Part shown: in pieces, positions 1 to 11,800 of the stretch
Position numbering within the stretch: position 1 is the stretch's first letter
Layout: every line of letters starts with the position of its first letter
Source of the DNA: Lepidodermella squamata
Lineage: Eukaryota > Gastrotricha
DNA: 64,000 nt
Assembly: GCA_047495785.1 (NCBI GenBank)
Contig: JBLDXI010000001.1
Span: 3,100,001-3,164,000, forward strand
Reading direction: 5' to 3'
The notes under the pieces: model-generated
Seen by the model: only the letters and a program-made list of their open reading frames with translations
The model's database searches: none
Told to the model about the DNA's origin: nothing
Position numbers and translations under genes: made by a program

Positions 1-721
1 TATCATTCACTCGCTCCCGTTTCGCGTAGCATTCCGGGAACGCAGCAAAGTGTTCCAACACGCAGCATTCGTCCATGAAAACCTCGCGATGTTTCACAGA
101 CATGAGACGGTGAATGTTGACCTCTTTACAGTATTGGTTGAGAGGTAGGTGACGTAGTCGAGTTAAACTGGATGATGGCAGCGTAGTATTAACCCGGTTA
201 CTGAATAACTGTAGATGCAATCGTACCAGAGGAGCTAAAAACAGCGAGACGTTGACCCATTGATCCCACCTATTCCATGCATCACCAGACTCACTTCGTT
301 GAGTGTAAATTGCGATGAATCGCGAAGCGTGGTCGATTGTGGGCTAGCAGCATGTCTCAATCTCGCGAAAATCGACATGAAAATTATCACTGGCGTTATA
401 GGCGATCCTTGGGAACGCGTATGTTCGATCAATCAAATAGTACGATTCACGCACAGCAGTAACATCGAGAACAGAAGTGTTGAGCTGTTGCTGTTGTGCA
501 ATCGTATCAAGTCGGGTCGACTCATCAATCGGATTTTGAGTGCCACACACAGCGACATTGCTAGCGATGGAACTAGGGCGGAAAAGCGGTTGAGTAGGCA
601 CGAAGGGCGGCAGTGGTGAAAAGCGAGGTTGAGGAGATACGGTAGCATCACGCGGCGCAGTGGCAACTTTGCTAGTCGCAGTGGCACGAGTAGGCCCGGC
701 GGGTGTTCTATCATCAATAGC
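1..721 (-). CDS. Partial unrecognised gene, two exons, runs off the left edge
   Basis: On the minus strand an exon runs 721 to 295, between an acceptor (AAATTAG before 721) and a GTGAGT donor at 294. A 60 bp intron ends in TTTTTAG at 235, and a second exon 234 to 1 stays open to the window edge. One reading frame fits both exons: a Pro-rich part, then a Cys/His/Arg-containing part (for example EVFMDECCVLEHFAAFPEC). That frame is broken by one in-frame TAG at 344-346, so this may be a pseudogene, a misread base or a mis-modelled intron. I do not recognise the family. Confidence 0.35.
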
Positions 722-890
722 CTAATTTAATATATTATGAAATTGAGTGTAAAATGAGTGAATAAAAATATAAGCGAACCAGATGAGTAGTAGCTGCAGG
801 CGTGTGAAACACCTTCACATCATTGACGACAGAGTCGGATAAAACCGAGGCGCATTTTTCACGGGGAAAACTTTTTTCATCCGACCAATG

Positions 891-1193
891 TCTTTTTTCA
901 TCCGACCAATGTCTTATTTCATCCGACAAACCAAAATGTGACTAAAACTTGCCGACTTGCTTTCTCATATTTTCAAAAAATTACTGTAAAAAAGTGACTA
1001 CTCGGATCACCACAAATCTTTCACCCTAAAATGTTGCCGGTTCAGGGTCCAAATTACGGCGCATAAAAGGTGTAAGCCCCTACGGAAAAATCGAACTCGG
1101 GAAATTCGAGAAAATCGATATTTTCATGTCGGATGATTTTAGTCACATTTTTGGTTGTCGGATGAAATAAGACATTGGTCGGATGAAAAGAGT
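891..1193. repeat. Inverted repeat (foldback/MITE-like)
   Basis: About 57 bp at 891-947 returns inverted at 1137-1193 with few mismatches; both arms carry the CATCCGAC / GTCGGATG motif. The left arm is preceded by an extra direct copy of the unit TTTTTTCATCCGACCAATGT (from about 871). The ~190 bp spacer shows no coding frame. No clear target-site duplication was found. Confidence 0.6.
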
Positions 1194-1490
1194 CACACCC
1201 TTTTTCACTTTTTACTTTTTTACGGTGTGAACTTCTTCAGAAACATAGGTATGTCATCCCCTATCAAACGACATGTTTGCACAAAATTAAGCTGAAATCA
1301 AGACTTTTAGTATGAAAGAACCTTCTTAACCGCTTTGTTGTCTACTACTTACAAAAGCCATTGATTATTTTGCGTGTGATCAATTTTTTTCATTAGTTAT
1401 CGATCCGATGCTTACTCCATTCATCGTCTACTATCACGCACGCGATTAAAATCAATCTTAAAATATTCAAACCATTGAATTTGATCTTTA

Positions 1491-1679
1491 GGGTGTGTTT
1501 TTTTATTCACCCCGGAATTACGGGAAGCTCAGGTGTAGGCACAGGATGACAGATTTTTCGATGTAAATACCAGAGGTTTACGGGTAATAAAGTTCTCTGC
1601 ACAGCTCCAAATTTTCATTTCAAGATGAGCTTCAGAAGTGGGCGACCCGAAAATTCGGGGTGAATAATAAAACACACCC
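1491..1679. mobile_element. Short terminal-inverted-repeat element (MITE)
   Basis: The left end GGGTGTGTTTTTTTATTCAC at 1491 is mirrored by ATTCGGGGTGAATAATAAAA followed by CACACCC at 1654-1679. Total about 189 bp with no coding capacity. A target-site duplication is not obvious. Confidence 0.6.
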
Positions 1680-2053
1680 AAACTGAGAGAAGCGCCTTTT
1701 CACTCTTTCACTTTGCTAAAATCATTCGCGTTGTTATGAATAATTTGTTTTCCACGCAAAATAAAAATAATCGAACAAATAATTGGTTTTATTTATCCAA
1801 TAAATTTAAAATGCTGGACAGGAATTCGCCTGACAATAATACTAATAATTTGCAACCCGTTGATAACAACCTGTGATAAGGTTCATTTTATCTTGCCTCG
1901 TTGCGGAAAAAATGCGCTTTTGACCGTTTATGACCGTATAGACTTACATTTCTACAGAAGTCTCTCAAATATACATAATCAGCTCGATGAAAATAAAGAT
2001 TGAACCCTTGAATTCGTCTCGCCCTATTTTCCAAGCTGTGGTGTGAATTTTAG

Positions 2054-3834
2054 ATGTTTAATATTTCAATGGATATTCTATCACTCGGCACAGCAAAATC
2101 GTATTTTCTCGCCATCGGCGGTTTATGGTTGGGTTTCAATGGAATTACTGCCGCCGCCCTATTGTGGCTAGGTCCCCTCGGCCTGAGCCAACTGATCGGC
2201 GACCATAATGAGCCAGACTACGAGGATCCATCTGGTTACGAAGCTGAAGATTCAAAAACCGACGATTCCAGCAATATTCGAATTTATTTCGTGAAAAAGC
2301 TCAGTTTATTCGGCCACTGTGCCATTTATGTCGAACGAGAGTCGGTGAATAGTGCCGGTGCCATTCGGCGGTACATGTACGAAACTAGGTCATGCGATGA
2401 CCAGGGCCACGGCGAAGAGGCCTTTCACCCAGTCAATGAATCGGTAAGTTGTTTTACTGTAAAAATTTAAAAATGTAAATTCAAGTCCACGTCTGAATTC
2501 GCCGCGTTGATAGAAGTTGATAGTTGATTGTGAAGGGTTCTACTTGCTTCATCACCCAAAAATCCAAGTCTAGAATAAGCTAATTCGCTCAAAAATGTAA
2601 TTTTGAGCAATCTATCCTATAGATGCAGCGCATTTTTTCACAGCAGATTATGGATTGGATAATTAGCTTTCGAGTGGTCAAAAAAGGAAATTATCATAAC
2701 CTGAAGGGAATCGAAGCCTCAAATGCCGTCCCGATGAAGTAAAAATGGGCCATTGTTTGGTTTCTTTTTAGTTGTCGATAACTTATGGGTCGGCTCCTAG
2801 CTTCGATTTCGCAGGAATTGAGACAAACGAGGTTTGAAAGGTTCATGAAACCGACAAATATTCCGAATTTGAGATCGAACGAGATGAACATAAGCAATTT
2901 GAATTGGCTTATTCCAACCATTTGAATCGCTCTTTCCAACTAAGTGAAGTGTAAGTTTTACGCAGTTTCAGTTCGCTATAATAGAGGCTTCATTGAAAAC
3001 ATAACGATTTCGTAAACAGCTTCGTCTGTTGCCAGTTTGCCACCGTATAGTCAGCGATCGGCAGTTTTTAGAGCTACAGCAATCGTTGCCTTGCCGAGTA
3101 TAAAACATAGAGCATAGGACCATATGTTTTAAAACCCAGTTGGGCGATTGTGGGTAAGAATCAACGGAGAGAAGAAGGTCTGTAGAATTGCCATTTGCTC
3201 GTTGATATAGGTGATTAGGTTTTCCAAAATCTGAGCAGACGAACCAGGGAGTGCCCCATTGCAAAGCCGCGTTGAAGCCTCTTCCTCGCTCAGTTTCTTT
3301 TCAGTAGCAGCATATCTTCAATATAATCTCCAGGTCAACTTCGCGAAGCTAGAGAAAATTAATTTTCTCGTTATGTAATATAACTATTATTTTTTGTTTT
3401 AAACCTCATTTTCTCCCTGTTTTATATAGGTCTTGAATCAATGGAAACCAGGAAGTGGTGACAAAATCCTTGTTGGATCTCTAACTCGTTACAGCTGGTC
3501 CAAGTTCCTTGAAAAGCTGCGAAAGCCACGCCTGTCCTGCTACTCGCTCGTCGACTGCAATTGCCGCAATTTTTCGCAGCTCGTTCTCGACGATTTGAAG
3601 CGCGAATTCCACGATTCGGCCGAGTGGAACGACTGGTCATCTGGAGCTCAGCTCATTGAGCAAACGCAGCGGAAAGAGGGCCGATTGAAATATATCATAT
3701 TTCCGGCTTTAATCGTTTTAAAATATCTCAGTCGGCCGGCGGAACAGATGCCGAGTTCGAAGAAAAAACGGTCGATTTTTTCGTTTCATACTCCGGTTGT
3801 TTTCCGGCGATCCGGGAAAATTTCCAAAGAATAA
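2054..3834 (+). CDS. 264-aa protein with an N-terminal hydrophobic segment and possible permuted thiol-hydrolase motifs
   Basis: Two exons, 2054-2443 and 3430-3834, joined in phase 0 across a 986 bp intron (GTAAGT donor, TATATAG acceptor). Residues ~12-50 are strongly hydrophobic, followed by an acidic stretch. GHCAIYVE (about residue 96) and CNCRNFSQLVLDDL (about residue 170) resemble the His and NCxxF motif pair of circularly permuted papain-like enzymes (LRAT, permuted NlpC/P60). That relation is inferred from motif spacing only. The tail is basic. No neighbour shares its frame or strand logic. Confidence 0.55.
2444..3429 (+). other. Long intron of the 2.05-3.83 kb gene
   Basis: A 986 bp intron, far longer than the 47-60 bp norm of this window. 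Minus-strand frames inside it (2694-2939, 2968-3264) have no motifs or splice context and are not called. No recognisable element was found. Confidence 0.4.
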
Positions 3835-3974
3835 TTTATTGAGCTGAAGTGGATTTGTTTGCCTAAAGCTTTATGAATGAATTACGTGTCTGATTGCGTT
3901 TGAAAATAAAACATTTAAATTTATCATCGTCATATCTCTTTTTTAGTCGAAATCTTGTCTGGAATTTTGTCATG

Positions 3975-4205
3975 TCAATGCGGCGGAGAGAACAAAATGG
4001 GTAGGCCAGTGTATCGTTTTGCGCGTGCACTTACCTCCGCTGGGCTCGCGGGCATCGGCAGGAAGACCGAGCGCGAAGATCGATGATAGATGATAACAGG
4101 CGCGGAAATCGAGGCCCATACTATGGCCAAATTCAGTAGGTCCACATTGGACAGCCCAATTCCGGCGCCCCTAGTGCGGCGCGCGCGAGCGCTCAACATT
4201 AGCAT
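3975..4205 (-). other. Possible minus-strand 5' exon
   Basis: An ATG at 4205 opens a GC-rich frame of about 57 codons ending at a very good GTAAGT donor near 4034. The residues are half basic, half hydrophobic. No convincing next exon lies downstream before the neighbouring plus-strand gene, so this may be chance or a leader exon. Confidence 0.18.
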
Positions 4206-5811
4206 TGGTTGCCGTTGTTTTCCGCCTTGTGCAGTGAAGCGAGAGCTGTTAAAATTCTTTAAATTTGCAGTGAAGTCGCATATACGGCCATGTTTTAGAG
4301 CGGGTAAAGTAGCGGGATAATAAGCAGTAAGCTGGTAGCTGGTGTCGGTTTCTTTGCGCCATCAAATCAGCAAATGACGTCATCAAATTATGAGCGAAGT
4401 TTCTATGTAGCCAATATACAAATTGGTAGTTGAAGCAAATTGAATAATGATTAACGATTCATCTTGCAAAATGCAAGATAATTCATTATGCATTATTATC
4501 AATTATCAAGTTTTGGTTATCAACACACATCTTCAAACTCAAACCACACGCTACGCCCCATAGAAATTCTGCAAAATATTTTTTCTCCCACAGATGAAAA
4601 ATGTCCTCATGAAAGGGCTAAAACTATCACTTTGACAGGCCAAAATGGGACGACTTTGGCATAAGCACATCTTTATAAGGTGCCTGGGCGAAAACCATGT
4701 AAGTAAATTACCGTTGGAAAGCTTTAGAAAAAGCATAACCGATGGTAAATTATGACATCGACTCGCCGAAAAAAAAATCTAAAAAGACATCGACTCGTTG
4801 CATAACCTGAGAGGATTAAAGCTGGTCAAGTTTCAGATGAAGTTCAATTTCAACGACGCTATGATGACTCGAAAGTTAAAGAGGTGCAATTAATATGAAA
4901 AACTTCTTCAATTTAAAGCAGAGCCCTTACTCCAGGATTCAGGCTACCTGAATGTAATGGCTCTTACAAATAAATAAATAAATAAATATTAATATATTTC
5001 CTAACGATAGGTACCCGTCTATGAGCATGCTTAAAACCGATTTCTTTGAGATTTTCAATTCCATTACATTTTTCTTATCTTCGCTTAATTGACCCCATTG
5101 ATTAGGTAACAGATCAGAAAATTTTTGCTACCGGTGTTTGTCGGCATGTTACGATAAAAAGCGTCCAGCTTCCGAAAACGCACCCGTTTTTATCCGTCAC
5201 GTGCACTAGACTTGGAGAGATAAAAATGAAGATCCCCGTTCAAAAAAGATATCCGCAAAAACCGCGCGTTACACTAGTGGTCACTTTCTTGGTAATTTTC
5301 TTATCAGATATCTGTCTCGCTCTGCTTCAAAGTCATACCGACTGAAACTGAGGCGTATAAATATTGCCACAAGTTTCTGGCATGTACGCAATTAACACCC
5401 ACGCTTTGATAATTGGTGCTTTTTCAAAAATAACTGGCGAGCTATGCGCACCCGGCTAATCATCACCATCGCTCTGGTCGCGCCTGCTTTTTTGTGTCAC
5501 CGAAATCGTTGCCGGTCGCGCGCGCTCGCATATCTAAGGCGTGAATTTTTATCGCAATACACGCACGCATAATAAATATATATATAGGTATATCGCTGAG
5601 ATAAAAAAAAATAGGCTTAGAACTTTTGGGCGGTATATCGCTTGTTTTTCGCCCGAGATATGCCCACCCGGCAACCTATTTCATGTACACTTATTCACAC
5701 GTAGGCGTCACGGCTCACGTATTATTATTTCGCGACTTTCGTAACTTTAATAAATCTGATCTTCTCTTCCCGAATTCCAGGATTTATTGTTTAAATTGAG
5801 ACCTGAGGAAA
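4206..5811. other. Intergenic region upstream of the EPS8-like gene
   Basis: No gene supported. It holds a 19 bp palindromic run around 4464-4482, an (AAAT)n microsatellite near 4967-4990, a TATAAATA at about 5356, and an acceptor-like TTCCAG at about 5774-5779 about 30 bp before the EPS8 start. The last two could be a promoter and a 5'UTR splice or trans-splice site, which is inference. Confidence 0.35.
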
Positions 5812-8800
5812 ATGGCAGCCACCGCACCGGCACCAGGCGTTGTTGCCGATGTGGATCACTTGTTTACGACTGTGAGAACAGCCGACATGCCGCAAGACTC
5901 GCCGCTGCCTATCTGCGCCTATGATAAATTCGTTCGCAGCACCGAACAGACCATCACTCCGATCAGGCTCGTCGGCTATGCTAACCAGGGCATTACGTTA
6001 TTCGACCGAAAACCTCCAAACGTAAATAAATGTTTATTTTTTTTTAAGGAGGTGTTTTTAAATTTTAATAATTGTTATTTTTAGGGAGTTTTGGAAGGCT
6101 GGCCGTGGAGTTTCGTGAGTGAAGTCGGCAGTTTCGCCCCGAACCATCCGACATTCAACAACATTTTAGCGGTGACGACGAAGGACGGCAGCAAACCAGC
6201 GCCTGAAGTGCACATTTTTCAAGTTGTTGGCCAGCCGGTAAGCAATTTAAACTAGGTCACACACACGTGTGCATCAGGTCACGTTTTTGTGCTTTTATAG
6301 GCCGATCAACTTGCGAATGTTATTAATGCCATGACGTATCAAGCTCGAGCTTCGTCTGTTAGTCAAGCCCCTCAAGTTGTGCCAGATCCTGTTCCGAGGC
6401 AGACGGTGGCCCAACAGCCGGACCCTGCGCCAAGGCCAACTGTGGTTCAGCCAGCCGAAGCTACGATTTTACCGCCGCCGCCACCACCTCCAGCCGCGAC
6501 AACCCAGCCTTTACTGGAATCTTTAACCCTCAACCAGACCATTAGCCCCCAGACGCGCGCGTCGAGTGGCCGGCGAACGGTTCGTCCAGTTAAAATTCGA
6601 ATTGAGCCAGAGATAGAAACGAGGATTTTCAACAAAACCCTCGACGAAATTGAATTTTTCGCCGACACGCGCCTGCCGCAGTACATGCAAGCCATCGGTG
6701 AGTTGGCGATCCTCGACCGACGCGCCTCAGAGCTTCGCGTGACTGTCGACAACAAAAAGGCGAAGAAAAAGGAGCGGAAAGACGCCAAGGAAGAACTTGA
6801 CCAAATCGAGGCGAGAAAAATTGTTCTGCGCCAATTTATCGAGGCTGTTATTCCGACGCCGGAGGTTTTCGCGCAAATCTTCCAGAAAATTCGCCTCGCC
6901 ATCATTCTGGTCGTCCGACTCAAGCCGTATTTGATGCGATCGCTGCCGCCAGAAACGCCACTGTCATCACTGGTCGACGGGTTAACCATTCGATTTCTGC
7001 TCATTTCAGCCGAGGCAAATCGCATGTACCCGCCGCCGTTCGGCGTCATTAATTCCATTAATCAGCCGCTATTCAACCGCGAAGATATCAAGTTTTTGAA
7101 CTCGGAGATTGAGAAAAAGGGCGCCGATGCTACTGCTTTCCTACAGCAGTTGAACCAATTTTGGCGGATTCCTGTGTAAGTTGCAATTTTCCGATTATTT
7201 TCCGTTAATTTTTGCCTGAATTTTAGCGAAGAATGGCCAGGGGAAATTCCGTTTTACAAACCAGTTTTCCCTCCAGATCCGCCGGTTGAACTTCGCTTTT
7301 TGAACCCTGAGGTTATCCGCCAATGGATTGCCGCTGCTGCCCAGAGGGAACAACAGGCTCTGGCAATTCAGTTAGTTTCAAAATGTTTGCAATTATAAAA
7401 TCAATGTTTTCCCCTATTTTAGAGCTCGCATGGAACCTGCTAATCAGGAAAGATTCCGGCAACAACTGATCGACGAGGGGAAACGTTTGGGAAAAGTCGT
7501 CGATCCGCGTCCAATTGATCGCAGCACTCAGCTTTCAGCCGAACTTGGCGAGTACCTGGAAATCAACGGCGAGGCAAGCGACGTCCTTTTCCGTGTTCGC
7601 AACGTCAATGGCGAGACTGGAAATGTCCCGAAAGTTGTTATTGAGGAGGAACTGCCGCCAGCTAGGGAGCCGTCTCTACCGGAAGAGCCAGAACTTGAGC
7701 CTTTGAACGAGCAGCAGAATGAGGCGTTCAAAGATCAACTGTTGAGGGAAGGGAAGCGTTATGGCGTCGCCATGAGGGATGCTGTGGAAGAGGGTGAGGG
7801 TGGTCTGAGGGTCCAGCCGGGTGAATTGTTGGAAATCATGCGAAATATCGGCACCGATGAGTTGCAGGTACGCAACGCCCGCGGCCGCATAGGAATTATC
7901 GAGGCTGCGGTAATTCATGAAGCAACGGATGATCTATCACCGGCTGGCAGTGTAGTAGGGCGGGGGAGCTGGCGACCGCAGCGGACGCGTACACCGTCGC
8001 CTCCTTCGGTTAAGGAGGAACCGATTCCAGTGTCGCGGAAGAGTAAGCGCATGACGCAGGCGGAGCCGCCGATCGACGTCGCGCAACAGGAAAATGAACA
8101 ACTTCGGCGACAGGTGGAACAGCTAGAGGAACAAGTTAGTTCAATGTAAGTTGAGCTATCTAAAAATTTGGTCTTAATTAACACAATATTTCCTGTTATC
8201 TAGGGGCCAGCCTTCACGACTCGAAGTGTAAGTCCTTTAACATTCGTCTTTGTTACTCTTGAAGTTTTGAAAATCCTACATTCATTACCGCCAAAAAACC
8301 TTGGCCTATCGAATCTCTAAGGTGGTTAAATAAAGACCTTTTGATTAGGGTACCGTTGGATAGCGTGGAGAAAAGGCAATCTGGAAATGGCCCATAATTT
8401 ACCTTTAAATAGTCATCGAAGTTCTTCCGAAAAATATAAATTTTCAAAAGGTTTCCCACATATTTACTCTCTATCTCATGTCCTGGAACTGGTTCACCAA
8501 AGTCACCCAATTTTGGCATGTTTGAGTGCCACACTGAACCCTAGTTAAGGCTGGTTTTTTATTTTAAGGCTGTCTATTTTGCGAGAACAAATTAACTTAT
8601 TTTTCAAGGGAATCCTGTTAACTTCGGATTTATTTTCCACCAAATTTCCAAGCAGTTCCAAGCTTTAAGTTTCCAAGCATAAAACGTTGGGATGAAAAGT
8701 TGGGAAATCTATTTTAAATCTTTACTTCCAGCAAAAGTGAAAAGTTGGAAAAAAATAAAATATTTTCCTTTATTTTTAGTCCGGTTCCGAAGGTTATAAT

Positions 8801-11800
8801 CGAGCCGGCCGTTATCCGAATGAACCCGACAACCCAGGATGCATTCAAGAGGAAGCTCGTGCAACACAACAGCCGCTACGGCATAGTAACTAACGCTCTG
8901 GCTGTCGACGCCACCGGCGAACGGGCGCCCGTGGTTCAAGGCGAAGTTGTCGAGCTGCTGTACGACGTTGGCGAATCGTCGATTCGTATCAAGAACTGCG
9001 ATGGTGAAGCTGCAACCATTCCAATCGCTGCTATTACCGAGGTTTCGCCGCCCCCTGCAGCGCGAGAGACAGTGTAGGAAACTCATAAAAAATCCATTTT
9101 TGCTATAAAATTGAGAATATCAATTCAATTCTAGTGACGCTTCGAAACAGCCCCCGAGAAAATCAAAAGCAAGGTGAGATTTTCTCAATTAATTTTTGAT
9201 TAATTAATTGTTAATTTTTAATTAATTAAATGTAAATTAATTAAAAAATAACATTTTTTAATTTATTTTTAAATCGATTTTTATTTTTCTTCAGTAAGCC
9301 TCGTAGCAGTGAAGCTCCAGTGGAGAAAGCTGAAGAGTAAGTCTAGCAATTGGATTAAATACCGGTTTTTACCACATTTTCTGATCGCCAGGCTTCAGCA
9401 GTCTGGCAAGGGCCCGTCTAAGACCCATCTCAATGAGCAAATTCAAGCCGCTTTCCGCGCCAAACTGCTAGATGAAGGCAGACGGTCCGGCGTTGCGACT
9501 AAAGCTCTTAAAGATGCCAACACTGGTCTATCGGTTGAGCCTGGCGAAACGGTTGAAATTCTCGAGGATATCGGCGAGGGTTACATTCGAGTTGCAAACT
9601 ACGACGATATTGCCGGCGTTGTCGAGCGTAAAGCAATTATTTTCTCATCGGGACAAACCATACGGTCGATTAATAATACTACGAAGAGGTTAGAAAATGA
9701 TAGCTGGGAAAATTCTGATTTTTTTTTAATAATTTTTTAGCATTCCAAGTGAGCTTGAACTCAAGAATCAACAGGAAAATGAGGAGTTGCGGCAGCAATT
9801 GGTTGAGCTTCAGGGCAAATTGCAGGCTCAGAGGGTCGCGGCTAGACGAGGCTCGCGATCTTTGTCTTCAAGGTTAGTTCTTCAATAAATAATTTCGATT
9901 TCAAAATGTAAAATTTTGTTAATTTTTAGCGACAATGACAAGAAAAAGAGTAAGAAAAGCTCGGCTCGTGCGTCAAAGGAAAATTTGATCGAACCTAGGC
10001 TGAGGTGAGACATAAAAATTATGATGAATTTTTTGAATTTTTGATGAAAATTGTAACAGCGCAAGCCGTCAAAATGCTCAGCCACCTTTACCTCCTGTAT
10101 CGGCCACTCCAAGGCCGAGGTAAATTAAATAAAAAAATATTTTTTGAATTTAAAATTGGTGTTAATTTTTCGAATTTTTAGCATGATTCCATTGACGCCT
10201 CAGCAATACCTGGATATCCTAATTCAACGTGGCGATAGGGCTGGGCGTGTTGTCGAACATTTCCGGAAGTCGCGTTCCAACGAACTCGACGTCAATCTGG
10301 GTGAAATTGTTCAAATTGTCAGCCAGACTGCGGATGGCTTGACTCGTGTCATCAACTCCGAAAATAAAGCTGGTTTCATCCCGACGAGAATTATTATCGA
10401 AATACCGACTACAGCTCCAGTTTCAGCGCCTCCTTCAACAAGGTAATAAATTCGAAATTTCAGGAAAAAATCGGAATTTTTATTTAATTTGTTTCTATAT
10501 TTAGGCGTCGCAAGTCTATTTCTCCTTCCTCATCACGCGAATCGTCTCGAGAAACGTAAGTTTTAAATTAATATAATATGATTATTACTTTAATTGGTTT
10601 TTTACGAAATTCAGGCAAAAAAGCCGCCGACGAGGGAAGGAAGAAACTCCGAGCGCTACTCAACCGTGAGTTAAATTTTCAGCGGTCTTTTTAAATCCCG
10701 CCAAAATCGGCCTTTACACTAACGAACCTTCTTTTGAAAAGCTATAATCAAAATTTGTTATAACAATCAGTAAATCTCGAATTTGGCCTGTAATTTTGAA
10801 AACCCTATTTTCTAATTAAATAACCGCGATTTGGCTACTTCAATATTCTGGGAAAACTTTCCTTATCATATCGATTCAAAATCTTAACTATTTAATCTAA
10901 AAAGATGGTTTAAGATGTCCCCACAGCGTGTCCCAAAAGTAACGCAAGCAAAGAAAATGCACAGAAAAGGGTTCAGAATGAGAGAAGTCTCATAGCCAGA
11001 AAAATTTTAGAAAAATTAAAAAAAAAATCACGAGAATAGCAATCTAGTAATTTGGTAATGGGATAAAAAGTCTAGAGAAATTTGGTCCAGCCGGGTAAAA
11101 TGTCGAAAATTACCGAACCAGTTACCATCAGGGTTTTCCAGGTTTTTTCAGTTAAATTTAAAAAAATTACAGTGAAACTCCGATTTCGCGTCCTTTTATT
11201 TTCCGTCTGACAATCCGGGTATGCAAAAGATAAGGGGGTGAAAAATCTTATTTTTCCCCGCAGCATCGAATTGCATGTAAATTGGCCTGGATTATCCGTC
11301 TTTTCGGATTTCCCGCGCGAATTTTCGGCCGGGCCATAAGATGACGCCAAATCGGGGTTTCACTGTAGTTCAAGTTCCTTCAATAAAAAAATTAAAAAAA
11401 TAAATGTGCGACTTCTGGGACACGCTGTTTAAATACCCTATCAAAGTGATCGACCCCCATCCCAAGACTTGCAAACTGGTAAATAATTTATTTTCAATCA
11501 TTTTTAGACGTGCTTTGGTTATCCCTGGCCAACGCAAGGATGAAATCTTAGCCCGAGGCAATCGTGCTGCAACGGTCATCCGCGCCTACCAAGCCGCTGA
11601 TTTCGACGATGTTACAGTCAGCGCCGGCGAAGTTGTCGAAATTTTGACAACCGCCAACGGCTTCGCCCGAGTCGTCACTGCCGAGTCGAAAGTCGGCTAC
11701 ATCCCCGAGTCGATTTTGCACGAAATCCGCACGAGCCGCCGCGCGCCCAGCTCGGAAACCGTCCCCGAATCGCCTGTTCGAAAATCGCCTGATGATGATC

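Noticed and set aside
6447-7058. A 203-codon minus-strand frame
   Set aside because: Antisense shadow of the GC-rich EPS8 exon 3; the plus strand has family-specific motifs and correct splicing.
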